A DNA stretch of 53,413 nt, from positions 1 to 53,413 of the forward strand of contig NZ_OMWD01000016.1 of assembly GCF_900314695.1 (NCBI RefSeq). Direction: 5' to 3'. This DNA is from an uncultured Methanobrevibacter sp. (GTDB lineage: Archaea > Methanobacteriota > Methanobacteria > Methanobacteriales > Methanobacteriaceae). The position numbers were made by a program, and so were the translations under genes. The notes beneath the pieces are model-generated. The model had not been told where the DNA came from. It did not search any database and saw only the letters and a program-made list of their open reading frames with translations. Below are positions 36,312 through 45,141 of this stretch, piece after piece. Position 1 is the stretch's first letter. Each line of letters opens with the position of its first letter.

Positions 36312-38513
36312 TTGAGTAGAAGAGACAAAATGATTGCAAAAATCAAAGAATTGATGTATGAACCTGAACAAATCAGAAATATTGGTATTTGTGCTCACAT
36401 CGATCACGGTAAAACTACCTTATCTGATAACTTGCTCGCAGGTGCAGGAATGATTTCCGAAGAACTTGCTGGTGATCAAAGATTCTTAGATTTTGATGAA
36501 CAAGAACAAGCACGTGGTATTACTATTGATGCAGCTAACGTATCCATGGTACACGATTACAAAGATAGTGAATACTTAATCAACTTAATCGATACTCCAG
36601 GTCACGTTGACTTCGGTGGAGACGTAACTCGTGCTATGAGAGCTGTAGATGGTGCAGTAGTAGTAGTTTGTGCTGTAGAAGGAATTATGCCTCAAACTGA
36701 GACAGTATTCAGACAAGCATTAAAAGAAAATGTTAAACCGGTTTTATTCATTAACAAAGTTGACAGATTAATCAACGAGTTAAAATTAGAACCTGAAGAG
36801 TTACAAAACAGATTCTTAAAAATCTTCATGGAAGCTAATAAATTAATCAAAAACATGGCTCCTGAAGAGAAAAAAGAAGAATGGAAATTAGATTTCACTG
36901 ATGGTAGTGTAGCTTTCGGTTCAGCATACCACAATTGGGCTATTAACGTACCAACTATGCAAGAAACTGGAATTAACTTCAAAGACATCATTGATTATTG
37001 TAACGCTGAAAATGAAAAAGAATTAGCTCAAAAAGTACCTTTATCTGATGTATTATTAGGTATGGTAGTAGAACACTTACCTTCCCCTAAAGAAGCTCAA
37101 GTATACAGAGTACCTAACATATGGGATGGAGACATCGAATCTCCTGCAGGTAAATGTATGGTTGAAACCGCACCTGAAGGACCTTTAGCTGTAATGGTTA
37201 CCAACGTATCTGTAGACAAACACGCTGGTGAAATCGCTACTGGTAGGGTATACGGTGGATCAATCGAAAAAGGTACAGAAGTATATCTCGTTGGTTCTCA
37301 CGGTAAATCCAGAGTACAACAAGTAGGTGTATACTTCGGTCCTGAAAGAGTTAACACCGATAAGGTACCTGCAGGTAACATTGTATATGTTGCTGGTGCA
37401 AAAGGTGCTATCGCTGGGGAAACTCTCTGTTCACCTGAAGACAAAATCAAAGAGTTCGAAGGTTTAGAACACATTTCAGAACCTGTAGTTACTGTTGCTG
37501 TAGAAGCTAAAAATACTAAAGATTTACCAAAATTAATTGAAGTATTAAGACAAACTGGTAAAGAAGACCCTACCGTTAAAATCGATATTAACGAAGAAAC
37601 CGGTGAACACTTAGTATCCGGTATGGGTGAGCTTCACTTAGAAGTTATTGGTTACAGAATTAAAGATAAAGGTGTAGACATTACCACATCCGAACCAATC
37701 GTTGTATACAGAGAAACCGTTAAAAAACTTTCTCCACAAGTTGAAGGTAAATCTCCAAACAAACACAACAGATTCTACATTACTGTTGAACCTATTGAAC
37801 CAAGCCTTTACGATGCAATCGCTGATGGTGACATCAAAGAAGGTAGAGTTAAAGGTAAAGAATCAGCTAACGACTTCATGGAAGCTGGATTAGATAAAGA
37901 AGAAGCTAGAAGAGTATGGGCTGTTCACAACAGAAGCATTTTCCTTAACATGACTCGTGGTATTCAATACTTGGACGAAGTTAAAGAATTATTACTCGAA
38001 GGATTTGAATCCACTTTAGAAAGTGGTCCTTTAGGTGAAGAAATCTCCATGGGATTAAAATTCAAACTCAACGATGCAAAACTTCACGAAGACGCAGTTC
38101 ACAGAGGACCTGCACAAGTATTGCCTGCTATCAGAAATGCAATCTTAGGTTCTATGATGTTAGCAGAACCTGCTTTACTCGAACCTATGCAAAAAGTAGT
38201 CATTGATACTCCTAACGATTACATGGGTGCATGTACTCGTGAGATTCAAAACAGAAGAGGTCAAATTGTCAACATGGGTCAAGAGACTGGTGACATGGCT
38301 AGAATTGAATCCAAAGTACCTGTAGCTGAAATGTTCGGTTTCGCTGGAGACATCAGATCTGCTGCTGAAGGTAGATGTTTATGGTCTACTGAAATTGCAG
38401 GATTTGAACCACTCCCACGTGAGATGCAAAATCAAATCGTAAGGGAAATCAGACAAAGAAAAGGATTATCTGCTGAACCTTTCCCTCCAAGTCATTACTT
38501 AGGAGATTTATAA
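36312..38513 (+). CDS. fusA: elongation factor 2 (aEF-2)
   Basis: The translocation GTPase, 733 residues. The frame opens at GTG 36303, but AGGTGG at 36301-36306 and the normal archaeal amino end MSRRDKMIAKIKELMYEP point to TTG 36312. GTPase motifs are AHIDHGKTT, DTPGHVDFGG and NKVDRL. The diphthamide site is the second His of LHEDAVHRGPAQ near the carboxyl end, the target of diphtheria-type ADP-ribosylation in archaea. It has highly biased codons, as expected of an abundant protein. Confidence 0.96.
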   Translation: MSRRDKMIAKIKELMYEPEQIRNIGICAHIDHGKTTLSDNLLAGAGMISEELAGDQRFLDFDEQEQARGITIDAANVSMVHDYKDSEYLINLIDTPGHVDFGGDVTRAMRAVDGAVVVVCAVEGIMPQTETVFRQALKENVKPVLFINKVDRLINELKLEPEELQNRFLKIFMEANKLIKNMAPEEKKEEWKLDFTDGSVAFGSAYHNWAINVPTMQETGINFKDIIDYCNAENEKELAQKVPLSDVLLGMVVEHLPSPKEAQVYRVPNIWDGDIESPAGKCMVETAPEGPLAVMVTNVSVDKHAGEIATGRVYGGSIEKGTEVYLVGSHGKSRVQQVGVYFGPERVNTDKVPAGNIVYVAGAKGAIAGETLCSPEDKIKEFEGLEHISEPVVTVAVEAKNTKDLPKLIEVLRQTGKEDPTVKIDINEETGEHLVSGMGELHLEVIGYRIKDKGVDITTSEPIVVYRETVKKLSPQVEGKSPNKHNRFYITVEPIEPSLYDAIADGDIKEGRVKGKESANDFMEAGLDKEEARRVWAVHNRSIFLNMTRGIQYLDEVKELLLEGFESTLESGPLGEEISMGLKFKLNDAKLHEDAVHRGPAQVLPAIRNAILGSMMLAEPALLEPMQKVVIDTPNDYMGACTREIQNRRGQIVNMGQETGDMARIESKVPVAEMFGFAGDIRSAAEGRCLWSTEIAGFEPLPREMQNQIVREIRQRKGLSAEPFPPSHYLGDL

Positions 38514-38630
38514 ATTTAAAATTTAAAAATTATATTTTTAATTTTTTTAATTTTTTTATTAAAAATCATGAAAAAAACATTATCTTTTTATATGTTGAAT
38601 GATAAAGTTTATTTAAGCTATCATTTAGGC

Positions 38631-38641
38631 TTATAAATATA
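38631..38641 (+). promoter_or_regulatory. TATA box of the tuf gene
   Basis: TTATAAATATA lies 32-42 bases upstream of the EF-1alpha ATG, giving a short leader that contains the GAGGT binding site. A separate promoter from the rps12-fusA operon is thus likely. Confidence 0.6.
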
Positions 38642-38672
38642 TGTTGATAATATTACAAAAGAGGTTATTATT

Positions 38673-39914
38673 ATGGCAAAAGAAAAAGAACATCTTAACT
38701 TAGCATTTATTGGACACGTTGACCACGGAAAATCCACTTTAGTTGGACACTTATTATTAAAAGCTGGTGCAATCGCTGAACAACAATTAGATGACGGAGA
38801 AAACAAATTCAGATTTGTTATGGACAAATTAGGAGAAGAAAGAGAAAGAGGAGTAACTATCGATTTAGCTCACCAAAAATTCTCCACCAAAAAATACGAC
38901 TACACTGTAGTAGACTGTCCTGGACACAGAGACTTCGTTAAAAACATGATCACTGGTGCTTCCCAAGCAGACGCTGGTGTTTTAGTAGTTGCAGCAGACG
39001 ACGGTGTAATGCCTCAAACTAAAGAACACGTGTTCTTATCCAAAACTTTAGGTATCAACCAATTAATCGTTGCTATCAACAAAATCGACTTAGTTGATTA
39101 CTCCGAAGACAAATACAACGAATTAAAAGAAGAAGTATCAAACTTAATTAAAACCGTAGGATTCAACCCTGCAGATGTACCTTTCATCCCATTATCTGCA
39201 TTCGAAGGGGACAACATTAACGATGCATCTCCTAACACTCCTTGGTACAAAGGTGACAACTTAATTGATGCATTAGACAAATTAACCCCACCTGAAAAAC
39301 CTACTAACTTACCTTTAAGAATTCCTATTCAAGACGTCTACTCCATTACTGGTGTAGGAACCGTACCTGTAGGAAGAGTTGAAACTGGTGTAATGAAAAA
39401 AGGTGAAAACGTTATCTTTGAACCTGCTGGAGCTTCCGGAGAAGTTAAATCTATCGAAATGCACCACGAAGTATTCGACTCCGCTGAACCTGGTGACAAC
39501 ATCGGATTCAATGTAAGAGGTGTAGGTAAAAACGATATCAGAAGAGGAGACGTTGCAGGACACACTGATTCCGCTCCTACTGTAGCTAAAGAATTCGATG
39601 CACAAATTGTTGTTTTACAACACCCTGGTGTAATTACCGTTGGATACACTCCTGTATTCCACTGTCACACTTCCCAAGTAGCATGTACTTTCTTAGAATT
39701 ATCCAAAAAATTAAACCCTGCTACTGGTGCTGTTGACGAAGAAAACCCTGACTTCTTAAAAACCGGTAACGCAGCTATTGTAAAAATCAAACCTACCAAA
39801 CCTATGTGTCTCGAAAACGCAAAAGAAATCCCTCAAATGGGTAGATTTGCTATCAGAGATATGGGTCAAACTGTTGCAGCAGGTTTATGTCTTAACATTA
39901 CCCCAGCAAAATAA
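38673..39914 (+). CDS. tuf: elongation factor 1-alpha (aEF-1A)
   Basis: It delivers aminoacyl-tRNA to the ribosome, 413 residues. GTP-binding motifs are GHVDHGKST, DCPGHRDFVK and NKIDLVD. ERERGVTIDLAH is the switch I segment, and VRGVGKNDIRRGDVAG lies in domain 2-3. Codon use is extremely biased. A terminator-like hairpin separates it from rps10, so EF-1alpha may be made in excess over S10. Confidence 0.97.
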   Translation: MAKEKEHLNLAFIGHVDHGKSTLVGHLLLKAGAIAEQQLDDGENKFRFVMDKLGEERERGVTIDLAHQKFSTKKYDYTVVDCPGHRDFVKNMITGASQADAGVLVVAADDGVMPQTKEHVFLSKTLGINQLIVAINKIDLVDYSEDKYNELKEEVSNLIKTVGFNPADVPFIPLSAFEGDNINDASPNTPWYKGDNLIDALDKLTPPEKPTNLPLRIPIQDVYSITGVGTVPVGRVETGVMKKGENVIFEPAGASGEVKSIEMHHEVFDSAEPGDNIGFNVRGVGKNDIRRGDVAGHTDSAPTVAKEFDAQIVVLQHPGVITVGYTPVFHCHTSQVACTFLELSKKLNPATGAVDEENPDFLKTGNAAIVKIKPTKPMCLENAKEIPQMGRFAIRDMGQTVAAGLCLNITPAK

Positions 39915-39931
39915 GTTTGTAAACAATAATT

Positions 39932-39969
39932 AGAAAGTATTTCATACTTTCTTTTCTTTTTGTTTTTTT
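39932..39969 (+). terminator. hairpin between tuf and rps10
   Basis: AGAAAGTAT and ATACTTTCT form a 9-base stem with a 3-base loop, followed by T-rich sequence including TTTTTTT. Being between two co-directional genes it probably gives partial termination. Confidence 0.6.
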
Positions 39970-39981
39970 GGAGGAGAATAA

Positions 39982-40290
39982 ATGAATCAAGCAAGAATTA
40001 AGCTTACAGGAACTGACCCAGAAAAATTAGCATACGTATGTGATCAACTTAAAAAAATTGCTGAAAGAACTGGTGTTGACTTATCTGGTCCTATTCCATT
40101 ACCAACTAAAAAATTAGTTGTACCTACAAGAAAATCTCCAGATGGAGAAGGTAAAGCTTCTTGGGAAAAATGGGAACTCAGGATTCACAAACGTTTAATC
40201 GGTATTGGAGCTGATGAACGTGCAATGAGACAAGTTATGAAAGTCAATGTTCCTGATAATGTTAGTATCGAAATTGAACTTAAAGGATAA
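39982..40290 (+). CDS. rps10: ribosomal protein S10 (uS10)
   Basis: A 102-residue small-subunit protein. MNQARIKLTGTDPEKLAYVC, SGPIPLPTKKLVVPTRKSP and WEKWELRIHKRLIGI are conserved S10 blocks. GGAGGAGAA precedes the ATG. Adjacency to EF-1alpha is the classical archaeal streptomycin-operon layout, and the tRNA-Ser gene follows. Confidence 0.97.
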   Translation: MNQARIKLTGTDPEKLAYVCDQLKKIAERTGVDLSGPIPLPTKKLVVPTRKSPDGEGKASWEKWELRIHKRLIGIGADERAMRQVMKVNVPDNVSIEIELKG

Positions 40291-40320
40291 ATATTTAGAA
40301 TCCTTCTAAATATTCCTTTT
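40290..40320 (+). terminator. hairpin terminator after rps10
   Basis: AATATTTAGAA (40290-40300) pairs perfectly with TTCTAAATATT (40304-40314) around TCC, then CCTTTT. It overlaps the last base of the S10 stop and ends 6 bases before the tRNA-Ser gene, so it may instead be processed during tRNA maturation. Confidence 0.6.
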
Positions 40321-40325
40321 CATAT

Positions 40326-40409
40326 GCCGAGATAGTCTAGTCTGGTAAGGCGCAGGACTTGAAATCCTGTGAGGTTTCCCTCGCCTGGGTTCAAATCCCA
40401 GTCTCGGCG
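40326..40409 (+). tRNA. tRNA-Ser (anticodon TGA)
   Basis: The acceptor GCCGAGA pairs with TCTCGGC. The anticodon stem CAGGA/TCCTG encloses CTTGAAA with TGA. A long variable arm (GTGAGGTTTCCCTCGC) marks it as class II, and the T arm is CTGGGTTCAAATCCCAG. The discriminator is G, and CCA is not encoded. Confidence 0.96.
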
Positions 40410-40422
40410 TTTACATCTATTT

Positions 40423-41208
40423 TTAAAAAAAGTTTTTTAATTTAATATCTAATTCATCCATATTAGATACAATATCATTTTTATTTAATTCATCTATTTT
40501 TGGTCTTTGAATCATTATTACTGCAATGTCCTTTTCATTTGCGGCCTGTATCTTTTCAACGACTCCGCCTATTTCACCGCTTTCCTTTGTAATCATTGCT
40601 GATGCATCGTATCTTTCAATAAGCTCTATGTTTTCTTCAAGGCTTGCAGCTCCTTTCATTGGGATGATGTGGCCTGGGTCGATGTTTAGTTTTTCACATT
40701 TTTCAAGTGAGCTTTCCACCTTCAGAATTCTTGGATAGAACCTTTCGGCGGGAACATATTTCAGGATGTCTTCCATGGTGTTGGCTCCTGCAAAATGCAG
40801 AACATTTCCTTCATTGAAACTCTCAGCTATCAATTTTCCCGCATCGTCAAATGAATCTACATAATGGATGTGTGATGTATCGATATTTTTCAGGTCGGTG
40901 ATGGGCCTTTCAAAACGAAGATATGGAATTTTTAACTCTTTTGCTATGCTTGTGCTGGTTTGTGTAATGTGCTTTGCAAATGGGTGGGTTGCATCAATAA
41001 GAATGTTAAAGTCATTTTCATTTATTATATTGATGATTTCATCCTTTGGAAGTGGACAAGCTATGGTATCGTCGCTTCCGCCTTGCATGGCCAGTTTTGC
41101 ACCATATTCTGTGGTGGTTGTCGTTAGGATGTATGCATCATATCTGCTTTTAATAAATTCTATGATGTTTGTTGAGTCCTTAGTTCCTCCAAGCAGGAGT
41201 ATTTTCAT
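40423..41208 (-). CDS. cbiJ: cobalt-precorrin-6A reductase
   Basis: A 261-residue NAD(P)H-dependent enzyme of the anaerobic corrin ring pathway that reduces cobalt-precorrin-6A. MKILLLGGTKDSTNI at the amino end is the nucleotide site, and DFNILIDATHPFAKHITQTS with YLRFERP is the family signature. It overlaps the P-type ATPase gene by 4 bases, an unusual partner; no other corrin-ring gene is beside it. Confidence 0.92.
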   Translation of the reverse strand: MKILLLGGTKDSTNIIEFIKSRYDAYILTTTTTEYGAKLAMQGGSDDTIACPLPKDEIINIINENDFNILIDATHPFAKHITQTSTSIAKELKIPYLRFERPITDLKNIDTSHIHYVDSFDDAGKLIAESFNEGNVLHFAGANTMEDILKYVPAERFYPRILKVESSLEKCEKLNIDPGHIIPMKGAASLEENIELIERYDASAMITKESGEIGGVVEKIQAANEKDIAVIMIQRPKIDELNKNDIVSNMDELDIKLKNFF

Positions 41209-43634
41209 TTCATCACCTTATCCATTATCTTTTGAGTTATCAGTATTGTTGATGATACAATCAAAATTATTATCCAATCAATCATGTCTATTGATGTGGT
41301 TCTGAATATTATCTGCAACTGCGGAATGTATAAAATCAACAGCTGAAGCAGGAATGATATGATGATTCCTAAGTAGAGGAATTTGCTTGATTTTTCTGAG
41401 TTTGCCCTTCCATTGAATGCATTCAGCAATTGATATACTACAAATAATGTGAATGCAACTGTCATTGCCTTTGTTGTTGAAACGCCGGTGGATATTTCAT
41501 ATGTGAATACGCATATTGTTCCGATTGCCATCACTATGCCTAAAATCAATATCTGAAGCATTGTATTTTTGGTCAGTATGTCTCCCTTTTCAGGAGGCCT
41601 TTCCATAATGTCCCTTTCAGCTCCTTCAATACCGAGCATTTGTGCTGGTGGTCCGTCCATTACGATGTTGAGCCATAGCAATTGTGCCGGATTGAATGGC
41701 AGTGGCAGATTCAGAAGGGAAGTCCCGACGATTGTCAATATTGCCCCTACATTTGTGGAAACCTGATATTTGACGAATCTTTTGATGTTGTCATATATTT
41801 TCCTTCCCCCTTCAATGGCTTTCACGATTGTTGTAAAGTCATTGTTTTGAAGAATCATGTCTGATGCTTCTTTTGCAACATCTGTTCCGTCACCCATTGC
41901 AACTCCAATTGATGCTTTTTTAAGTGCTGGAGCGTCATTTACTCCGTCACCTGTCATTGCAACAATGTTGTCCAGTTTTTTAAGTGTTTCCACGATTTTC
42001 ATTTTCTGTGTTGGTTTTACTCTAGCATAGACTTGAATTTCAGGAGCGATTTTCAGGTATTCTTCGTCGCTTAACTGGTCAAGTTCTTTTCCGGTCATTA
42101 CCTTTCCGTCGGTTAGAATGCCTATGTCTTTTGCAATTGCACAGGCTGTCTTTTCGTGGTCTCCAGTAATCATTATTATGCCGATTCCTGCATTTATGCA
42201 CTCATTTACTGATTTTTTTACATCCTTTTTAGGTGGATCGATTAAACCGAGCAGTCCTGTAAATGTCAAATCTTCTTCCGGCGATTCGGTGTCATTTATC
42301 TTATATGCAAATCCGATTGTCCTGAGTGCATGTCCGCTCATTTCACCAATCTTTTCAAGTATCATTTCCTTGGTTTCAGCATCAATAATTTCAATACTTC
42401 CATTTCTATCTATGTATTTACATTTGTCTAAAATTATTTCTGGAGCACCTTTGGATAAAACAATATTATTTTCACCATCCAATATGTGTATAGTAGTCAT
42501 CATTTTACGATTGCTGTCAAGTGGTATTTCATCAATCCTTTCAAGTGATGCATCGTATTCCTTGCAATGCTTTAGAATGGCTCCATCGGTTTGATCTCCG
42601 ATGATTTTGTCATTGTCAAGAACTGCATTGTTGCATAATTTTCCTATTAAGTGTGTTTTATCTTCATTTGTGTAAAAGCTCTCGACTACAGTCATTTTAT
42701 TTTCGGTCAATGTACCGGTCTTGTCACTGCAGATGATAGTACATGATCCTAAAGTCTCAACTGATAAGAGTTTTCTGACGATTGCATTGGACTTTGCCAT
42801 TTCAGACATTCCAAGGGCAAGTGTCAATGTCAATACGGCCGGAAGACCTTCAGGAATTGCTGCAACTGCCAGTGAAACTGCAGTCATGAATGTTTCGACA
42901 AGAGGTATTCCCTTTAAAAACTCCATGATGAATATGGCTATACATACGACTATTGCAATTGCAGACAAGGTCTTTCCAAGTTTTCCAACACGCTTTGCAA
43001 GAGGGGTTTCCTCATCATCCTCCTGGACAATGTCTGCAATTTTTCCGATTTCTGTGGCCATTCCAATGTTTTCAACAACGCCAAGTCCGTTCCCTGAAAG
43101 GATGTTGGAGTCCATGTAAAGTTTGTCGTCAATCTCTTTTGCTACTGCTTTGGACTCTCCTGTAAGTTGTGATTCGTCACAGCTGAGGGAATTGCTTTCA
43201 ATCAAAACCAAATCTGCAGGTACCTTTGAACCTTCTTCAAGAACTACGATATCTCCAACAGTCAATGTTTTTGCATCAATTTCCCTAATTTGGCCTTCCC
43301 TTTTTACGATGGCATGCTTTGTAATGAAGCTTTTAAGGCTTTCAATGGCCTTTTGTGATCTGTATTCCTGGATAAATCCCATAATCACATTCAGCATAAC
43401 CGCAAGAATTATCACTCCTGCATCTATAACGTCTCCAATTGCAAATGCAGCAACTGCAGCAACGATTAAAAGTCCAATCAGGATATCTACGAATTGGGAT
43501 AGAAATAGTATATACAATGGTGTAGGTGGTTTTTCGGCAATTTCATTCAGGCCGTATTTCTTCTGTCTTTTTTCAGCTTCACTTGAGCTGAGTCCGTCCA
43601 GTGATGTGTCGTATCGGGTAAGTATGTCACTCAT
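41205..43634 (-). CDS. P-type cation-transporting ATPase (P2A-like)
   Basis: An 809-residue membrane pump. The phosphorylated Asp is in ICSDKTGTLTENKMTV, the hinge is MTGDGVNDAPALKKAS, and the actuator loop is QLTGESKAV. AAIPEGLPAVLTLTLALGMS in membrane helix 4 is the ion-site pattern of the calcium or sodium pump group. About ten hydrophobic segments are present. The ion cannot be settled, with calcium or another cation possible. It is the middle gene of UPF0146-ATPase-cbiJ. Large plus-strand ORFs inside it (42118-42594, 43123-43647) are shadows. Confidence 0.9.
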   Translation of the reverse strand: MSDILTRYDTSLDGLSSSEAEKRQKKYGLNEIAEKPPTPLYILFLSQFVDILIGLLIVAAVAAFAIGDVIDAGVIILAVMLNVIMGFIQEYRSQKAIESLKSFITKHAIVKREGQIREIDAKTLTVGDIVVLEEGSKVPADLVLIESNSLSCDESQLTGESKAVAKEIDDKLYMDSNILSGNGLGVVENIGMATEIGKIADIVQEDDEETPLAKRVGKLGKTLSAIAIVVCIAIFIMEFLKGIPLVETFMTAVSLAVAAIPEGLPAVLTLTLALGMSEMAKSNAIVRKLLSVETLGSCTIICSDKTGTLTENKMTVVESFYTNEDKTHLIGKLCNNAVLDNDKIIGDQTDGAILKHCKEYDASLERIDEIPLDSNRKMMTTIHILDGENNIVLSKGAPEIILDKCKYIDRNGSIEIIDAETKEMILEKIGEMSGHALRTIGFAYKINDTESPEEDLTFTGLLGLIDPPKKDVKKSVNECINAGIGIIMITGDHEKTACAIAKDIGILTDGKVMTGKELDQLSDEEYLKIAPEIQVYARVKPTQKMKIVETLKKLDNIVAMTGDGVNDAPALKKASIGVAMGDGTDVAKEASDMILQNNDFTTIVKAIEGGRKIYDNIKRFVKYQVSTNVGAILTIVGTSLLNLPLPFNPAQLLWLNIVMDGPPAQMLGIEGAERDIMERPPEKGDILTKNTMLQILILGIVMAIGTICVFTYEISTGVSTTKAMTVAFTLFVVYQLLNAFNGRANSEKSSKFLYLGIIISFLLQLLILYIPQLQIIFRTTSIDMIDWIIILIVSSTILITQKIMDKVMK

Positions 43635-43638
43635 GTTA

Positions 43639-44028
43639 TCACCTTAAAATGTAAAAGCTTGCCCTGTTGAAATTTTTCAGTTTCATTTTAACTCCAGGTG
43701 TATTCAAATCTTCGTTTGTCAATGGTTTGATAATTAGCTGGCAGTTGATTTTTTGAGCCAGATTTACCAGATGGGGCTGCAGTTCACTTGGGGGCCTTAT
43801 TGAATAAATCATGTCAACGCCTTCATATATCCTAAAGTCTGGATTTGTAATGTCGTCTTTTATCACGCTTTCATCGGCCGGGCTGATGTCTGTTTTGATT
43901 AATTTGATGTTTTCCTTTGAAGACAGCATCTCTGCAGTCATGCCGAATTTTCCAACTGCAACTTCTGCAATTTTGACATCTTCATCTCCAACCTCATTCA
44001 GGATATACTCTGCGAAATCTTGCCACAT
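43639..44028 (-). CDS. UPF0146 family protein
   Basis: A 129-residue protein with a short Rossmann-like fold related to methyltransferases: IAEVAVGKFGMTAEMLSS, TDISPADESVIKDDITNP and MIYSIRPPSELQPHLVNLAQ. UPF0146 is found mainly in methanogens and halophiles, with no proven reaction. The ATPase gene begins 4 bases downstream, so they are cotranscribed. The 5' end faces rimI across 72 bases. Confidence 0.82.
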   Translation of the reverse strand: MWQDFAEYILNEVGDEDVKIAEVAVGKFGMTAEMLSSKENIKLIKTDISPADESVIKDDITNPDFRIYEGVDMIYSIRPPSELQPHLVNLAQKINCQLIIKPLTNEDLNTPGVKMKLKNFNRASFYILR

Positions 44029-44069
44029 TTTATTTACTCCTTAGAATAATTTAATCAATCAAAATTATT

Positions 44070-44078
44070 AAATATATG
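44070..44078 (+). promoter_or_regulatory. TATA box of rimI
   Basis: AAATATATG is centred 27 bases before the ATG at 44101, and no Shine-Dalgarno site is present. The message should start at or next to the initiation codon, making it leaderless. Confidence 0.5.
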
Positions 44079-44100
44079 CTTTTCTATAATATTTTTTTGT

Positions 44101-44556
44101 ATGAAAATTAGAAAGTTTGTTCCGAAAGATTTAAAGAGGGTTTTTGAAATTGAAAACATGTCATTTGACCAATCATATGGAATAAACATGTTTCAGCAGT
44201 TGTATGAAATGGGAATTGGTTTTCTGGTAGCTGAAAAGGACGATTATGTTGTCGGATATGTGATGTTCTGGGTAAAATATGAAAATCAAGGCCATATAAT
44301 TTCAATAGCTGTTGATAAAAACTATCGCCGTCAGGGAGCTGGAACAGAATTGCTCATACGTGCAATTTCCATTCTTTCAATGCTTCCGATTGATGCAATC
44401 TATCTTGAGGTTAGAGAAAGTAATGCTGGTGCGGTTGAGTTTTATGAAAGGTTCAATTTCATAAAGGACCGTGTGGTTCCGGGATATTATGAAAGTGGCG
44501 AAGGAGCCATTATAATGTATTTACCTATGGAAAGGGGTAAAGTTGCCTATAAGTAA
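44101..44556 (+). CDS. rimI: N-terminal acetyltransferase (RimI/Ard1 type)
   Basis: A 151-residue GNAT enzyme that acetylates protein amino termini with acetyl-CoA. The acetyl-CoA loop is DKNYRRQGAGTELL, and the carboxyl signature EVRESNAGAVEFYERFNFI followed by YYESGEGAIIMYL fits RimI and archaeal NatA-like Ard1. No binding site precedes the ATG, consistent with leaderless expression. Its last 36 bases overlap the convergent zinc-ribbon gene. Confidence 0.9.
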   Translation: MKIRKFVPKDLKRVFEIENMSFDQSYGINMFQQLYEMGIGFLVAEKDDYVVGYVMFWVKYENQGHIISIAVDKNYRRQGAGTELLIRAISILSMLPIDAIYLEVRESNAGAVEFYERFNFIKDRVVPGYYESGEGAIIMYLPMERGKVAYK

Positions 44557-45039
44557 GCTTTTGTAGTCTGTTAGAACTTCCGGTGGGATTGAACCTGTTA
44601 TGAATAGTACTGCAAGTATTACTAGGTAGAACAGTATTATAGCAATCTGAATGTATCCGTGTCTTTTTGCACTCGGATCTTTTCGGGTTATCAGATAGAG
44701 TGCAATCAGAAGTCCGATTATGCTTCCGATTATTGCAAAGAAATATCCTATGAATATCAGCAATCTGCTGGTTTTTTTGTATTCAATATCATGTCCTGTT
44801 GAAAACTCTTTTTTAACCACAATAGGATTGATTACATTTTTCTGGTTTTCAAATGATTTCTTAAAAATTAAAGGGCTGCCGCATTTGACGCAGTAATCCG
44901 CTTCATCAGGATTCGTAAATCCACATAGGGGACATGTGTGTTTGTCATGCTCAACTTTCGGAAACTCATATCCACATTTTATACAAAATCCATATATATC
45001 GTCACCTGCGGAACCGCATTGCGGACATCGTCTCATCAT
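44521..45039 (-). CDS. double zinc-ribbon membrane protein
   Basis: A 172-residue protein. Two or more zinc ribbons lead (MMRRCPQCGSAGDD with FCIKCG; CPLCG with YCVKCGSPL), then a charged linker. Two hydrophobic helices, LLIFIGYFFAIIGSIIGLLI and IAIILFYLVILAVLFITG, separated by a basic loop, form the membrane part. The zinc ribbons would face the cytoplasm. Such proteins are common in methanogens with unknown roles. The end overlaps rimI by 36 bases. Confidence 0.75.
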   Translation of the reverse strand: MMRRCPQCGSAGDDIYGFCIKCGYEFPKVEHDKHTCPLCGFTNPDEADYCVKCGSPLIFKKSFENQKNVINPIVVKKEFSTGHDIEYKKTSRLLIFIGYFFAIIGSIIGLLIALYLITRKDPSAKRHGYIQIAIILFYLVILAVLFITGSIPPEVLTDYKSLLIGNFTPFHR

Positions 45040-45141
45040 AATATCACTTATTTTATTAATTAAATATTAATTGTTTATATATTTTTTTAATTGATTTTTC
45101 AAATAATTATATTAAAGTTGTAATAGATAATATTAGTTAGC

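Noticed and set aside
42118..43647. Long plus-strand frames of 132-174 residues opposite the P-type ATPase gene
   Set aside because: They are antisense shadows of a conserved enzyme with full motifs, with Ser/Ile-rich translation and no binding sites.
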